DNA of 8,007 nt from Gammaproteobacteria bacterium RBG_16_57_12 (GTDB lineage: Bacteria; Pseudomonadota; Gammaproteobacteria; RBG-16-57-12): contig MGXL01000038.1 of assembly GCA_001801365.1 (NCBI GenBank), positions 4,539 through 12,545 on the forward strand. The letters are read 5' to 3'. The notes below the pieces were generated by a model that made no database searches, was not told the DNA's origin, and saw nothing but the letters and a program-made list of their open reading frames with translations. Of the stretch, positions 6,478-8,007 are shown piece by piece (position 1 is the stretch's first letter; each line of letters opens with the position of its first letter). The translations under genes were made by a program, and so were the position numbers.

Positions 6478-7386
6478 ATGGCGGACCGACGCTTACAAGT
6501 ATTCCATACCGTGGCACGGACCATGAGCTTCACCAAGGCGGCCGAGGTCCTGCACATGACCCAGCCGGCCGTCACCTTCCAGGTGCGCCAGCTGGAAGAA
6601 CACTTCAACACCCGGCTGTTCGACCGTACCCATAATCGCATCAGCCTGACCGAGGCCGGCCAGTGCGTCTTCGATTACGCCGAACGCATACTGGAGATAT
6701 ATTCGGAAATGGACAGCGCCGTGATGAAGCTGACCGGCGAGATTACCGGCGTGCTGATCATCGGCGCCAGCACCACCATCGCCGAATACATGCTGCCCTC
6801 ACTGCTGGGCGACTACAAGAAACAATATCCGGACGTGAATATCCACCTCAAGGTCTCCAATACCGACGGCATCGTCGCCATGGTGGAAAATAACGTGATC
6901 GACCTGGGTGTGGTGGAGGCGCCGGTGGCCAACAAGAATTTAGCCGTGGAGTTGTGCCGGCGCGACAGCCTGGTCGCCATCGTGCCGCCCGGCCATCCGC
7001 TGGCCGGCCTGAAGCAGACCACGGTGCAGAAGATCATGGAGTATCCCTACATCTGCCGCGAGGAGGGTTCGGGCACCCGTGAGGTGATACTGGATTACAT
7101 CCGCGACGCGGGACTTGATACCAATGACCTGAACATCATTATGGAGCTGGGCAGCCCCGAGGCGATCAAGGGCGCGGTGGAGGCGGGCATCGGCATCACC
7201 ATCATGTCACGCGCCACACTGGCCAAGGAATTGCAACTGGGTTCGCTGGTGGCCGTGCCGCTGGACCCGCCCATGGAACGGCCGTTTTCCTTTGTGCATC
7301 AGAAGCAGAAATTCCGCCATCGCGCCATGGAGGAACTGCTGGAGTTCGCCCGGCAGTATTGCCGCACCCACCCCGGAATTTCATAG
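6478..7386 (+). CDS. LysR-family transcriptional regulator, CysL/YeiE-like
   Basis: This 302-residue DNA-binding regulator has the family's usual length. Residues 4-62 form the winged helix-turn-helix (SFTKAAEVLHMTQPAVTFQV, then QLEEHFNTRLFDR), followed by a linker helix to about 88. The ligand-binding domain (about 91-295) has the periplasmic-binding-protein fold. It carries GASTTIAEYMLP (96-107), SNTDGI (127-132), REEGSGTR (194-201) and SPEAIKGAVEAGIGI (226-240). The GASTTIAEYMLP, NT and REEGSGTR pattern is typical of the CysL/YeiE branch. Known members of that branch respond to sulfur compounds such as sulfite or regulate sulfite reductase genes; CbbR-type members differ at the first motif. 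The effector here is not known. It starts 46 bp after the pump gene on the same strand, with a weak ribosome binding site (CGGA, 6464-6467). Its stop codon abuts the stop of the opposing PhoH gene. LysR regulators often control neighbours, but the pump promoter carries a site of a different style. Confidence 0.88.
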   Translation: MADRRLQVFHTVARTMSFTKAAEVLHMTQPAVTFQVRQLEEHFNTRLFDRTHNRISLTEAGQCVFDYAERILEIYSEMDSAVMKLTGEITGVLIIGASTTIAEYMLPSLLGDYKKQYPDVNIHLKVSNTDGIVAMVENNVIDLGVVEAPVANKNLAVELCRRDSLVAIVPPGHPLAGLKQTTVQKIMEYPYICREEGSGTREVILDYIRDAGLDTNDLNIIMELGSPEAIKGAVEAGIGITIMSRATLAKELQLGSLVAVPLDPPMERPFSFVHQKQKFRHRAMEELLEFARQYCRTHPGIS

Positions 7387-8007
7387 CACATCGGAGGCGT
7401 GATCGGCCAGGCGCGAGCGTTCGCCCCGCTGCAGCGTGATGTGGGCGCCGTGCTCCCAGCTCTTGAAGCGGTCCACCACATAGGTCAGGCCGGAGGTGGT
7501 CTCGCTCAGATAGGGCGTGTCGATCTGGGCGACGTTGCCCAGGCACACCACCTTGGTGCCGGGCCCGGCGCGGGTGATCAGGGTGCGCATCTGTTTCGGG
7601 GTCAGGTTCTGCGCCTCGTCGATGATCAGATACTTGGCCATGAAGGTGCGCCCGCGCATGAAGTTGAGCGAGCGGATCTTGATGCGGTTTTTCAGCAGAT
7701 CCTGGGTGGCCTGATGCTGCCAGTCTTCCCGGTCGATGTCGGAGTGGGTCAATACCTCCATGTTGTCCAGCAGCGCGCCCATCCAGGGCGTCATCTTTTC
7801 CTCCTCGGTGCCCGGCAGAAAGCCGATATCCTCGCCGACCGGCACCGTCACCCGCGTCATGATGATCTCGCGATAGATCTTGCGTTCCATGGTCTGGGCC
7901 AGTCCGGCCGCCAGGGTCAGCAGGGTCTTGCCGGTGCCCGCCATGCCCAGCAGGGTGACGAAATCGATCTCGGGATCCATCAGCACATTGAGGGCGAAAT
8001 TCTGTTC
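7381..8007 (-). CDS. PhoH-family ATPase, probably PIN-PhoH (PhoH2) type, C-terminal part only
   Basis: The frame enters from the right edge and ends at TGA (7383-7381); 208 residues are visible and the N-terminus is outside the window. GTG at 7986 is an internal codon, since matching family sequence continues upstream of it (EQNFALN). Visible motifs, numbered from the window edge, are Walker A GMAGTGKT (21-28), GFLPGTEEEKMTPWMGA (62-78), Walker B YLIIDEAQN (126-134) and GNVAQIDTPYL (157-167). These match the ATPase domain of PhoH proteins. The wording around LPGTEEEKM.PWMGA fits the longer group in which a PIN ribonuclease domain precedes PhoH, giving an RNA-unwinding or RNA-cleaving enzyme. 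The PIN domain itself cannot be seen here. It is convergent with the LysR gene and overlaps it by 6 bp. Family call is firm; the PIN fusion is inferred. Confidence 0.88.
   Translation of the reverse strand, partial: EQNFALNVLMDPEIDFVTLLGMAGTGKTLLTLAAGLAQTMERKIYREIIMTRVTVPVGEDIGFLPGTEEEKMTPWMGALLDNMEVLTHSDIDREDWQHQATQDLLKNRIKIRSLNFMRGRTFMAKYLIIDEAQNLTPKQMRTLITRAGPGTKVVCLGNVAQIDTPYLSETTSGLTYVVDRFKSWEHGAHITLQRGERSRLADHASDVL

Noticed and set aside
5766..6641. A 291-codon minus-strand frame spanning the pump-LysR junction
   Set aside because: It is antisense to the C-terminal membrane segments of the pump and the HTH of the regulator, both clearly real; its translation is low-complexity and His/Gln-rich.
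7517..7714. A 65-codon plus-strand frame within the PhoH region
   Set aside because: It lies opposite the conserved Walker B region of the PhoH ATPase and has no independent support.

Overview
The window is chromosomal DNA from a GC-rich bacterium, densely packed with genes and almost free of non-coding sequence. The protein types (outer-membrane-type lipoprotein signal, a tripartite-type RND pump with a periplasmic adaptor, a CysL/YeiE-like LysR regulator) indicate a Gram-negative proteobacterium. My best guess is a gammaproteobacterium, possibly a sulfur oxidiser, but no gene here is decisive for taxonomy. I see no RNA genes, insertion sequences, CRISPR arrays or phage genes.

Layout from left to right. 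(1) Bases 1-547, minus strand: the first 182 codons of a lipoprotein that runs off the left edge. (2) A 57-bp divergent gap. (3) Bases 605-2044, plus strand: an FGGY-family kinase most like glycerol kinase, but with the glycerol-contacting Arg-Glu pair changed to Arg-Ser. (4) An AT-rich 80-bp gap holding a promoter whose spacer is filled by a perfect 9-bp inverted repeat, which looks like a repressor operator. (5) Bases 2125-3180 and 3183-6431, plus strand: a two-gene operon for a periplasmic adaptor and a 1082-residue RND inner-membrane pump, 2 bp apart. (6) Bases 6478-7386, plus strand: a CysL/YeiE-like LysR regulator with a likely promoter of its own inside the end of the pump gene. (7) Bases 7381-8007, minus strand: the C-terminal ATPase half of a PhoH-family protein, running off the right edge and overlapping the regulator gene by 6 bp tail to tail.

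How they may work together: adaptor and pump form an export unit that must borrow an outer-membrane channel encoded elsewhere. The palindromic promoter suggests that a repressor, also encoded elsewhere, switches the pump on in response to a ligand. The LysR protein belongs to a branch whose known members often act in sulfur metabolism, so a link between pump and sulfur chemistry is possible but is only inference. The kinase, the lipoprotein and the PhoH protein have no evident functional tie to the pump.

There is no clear sign of a wholly new system. The points most worth following up are the operator-promoter of the pump, the unknown substrate of the FGGY kinase, and the uncharacterised divergent lipoprotein.
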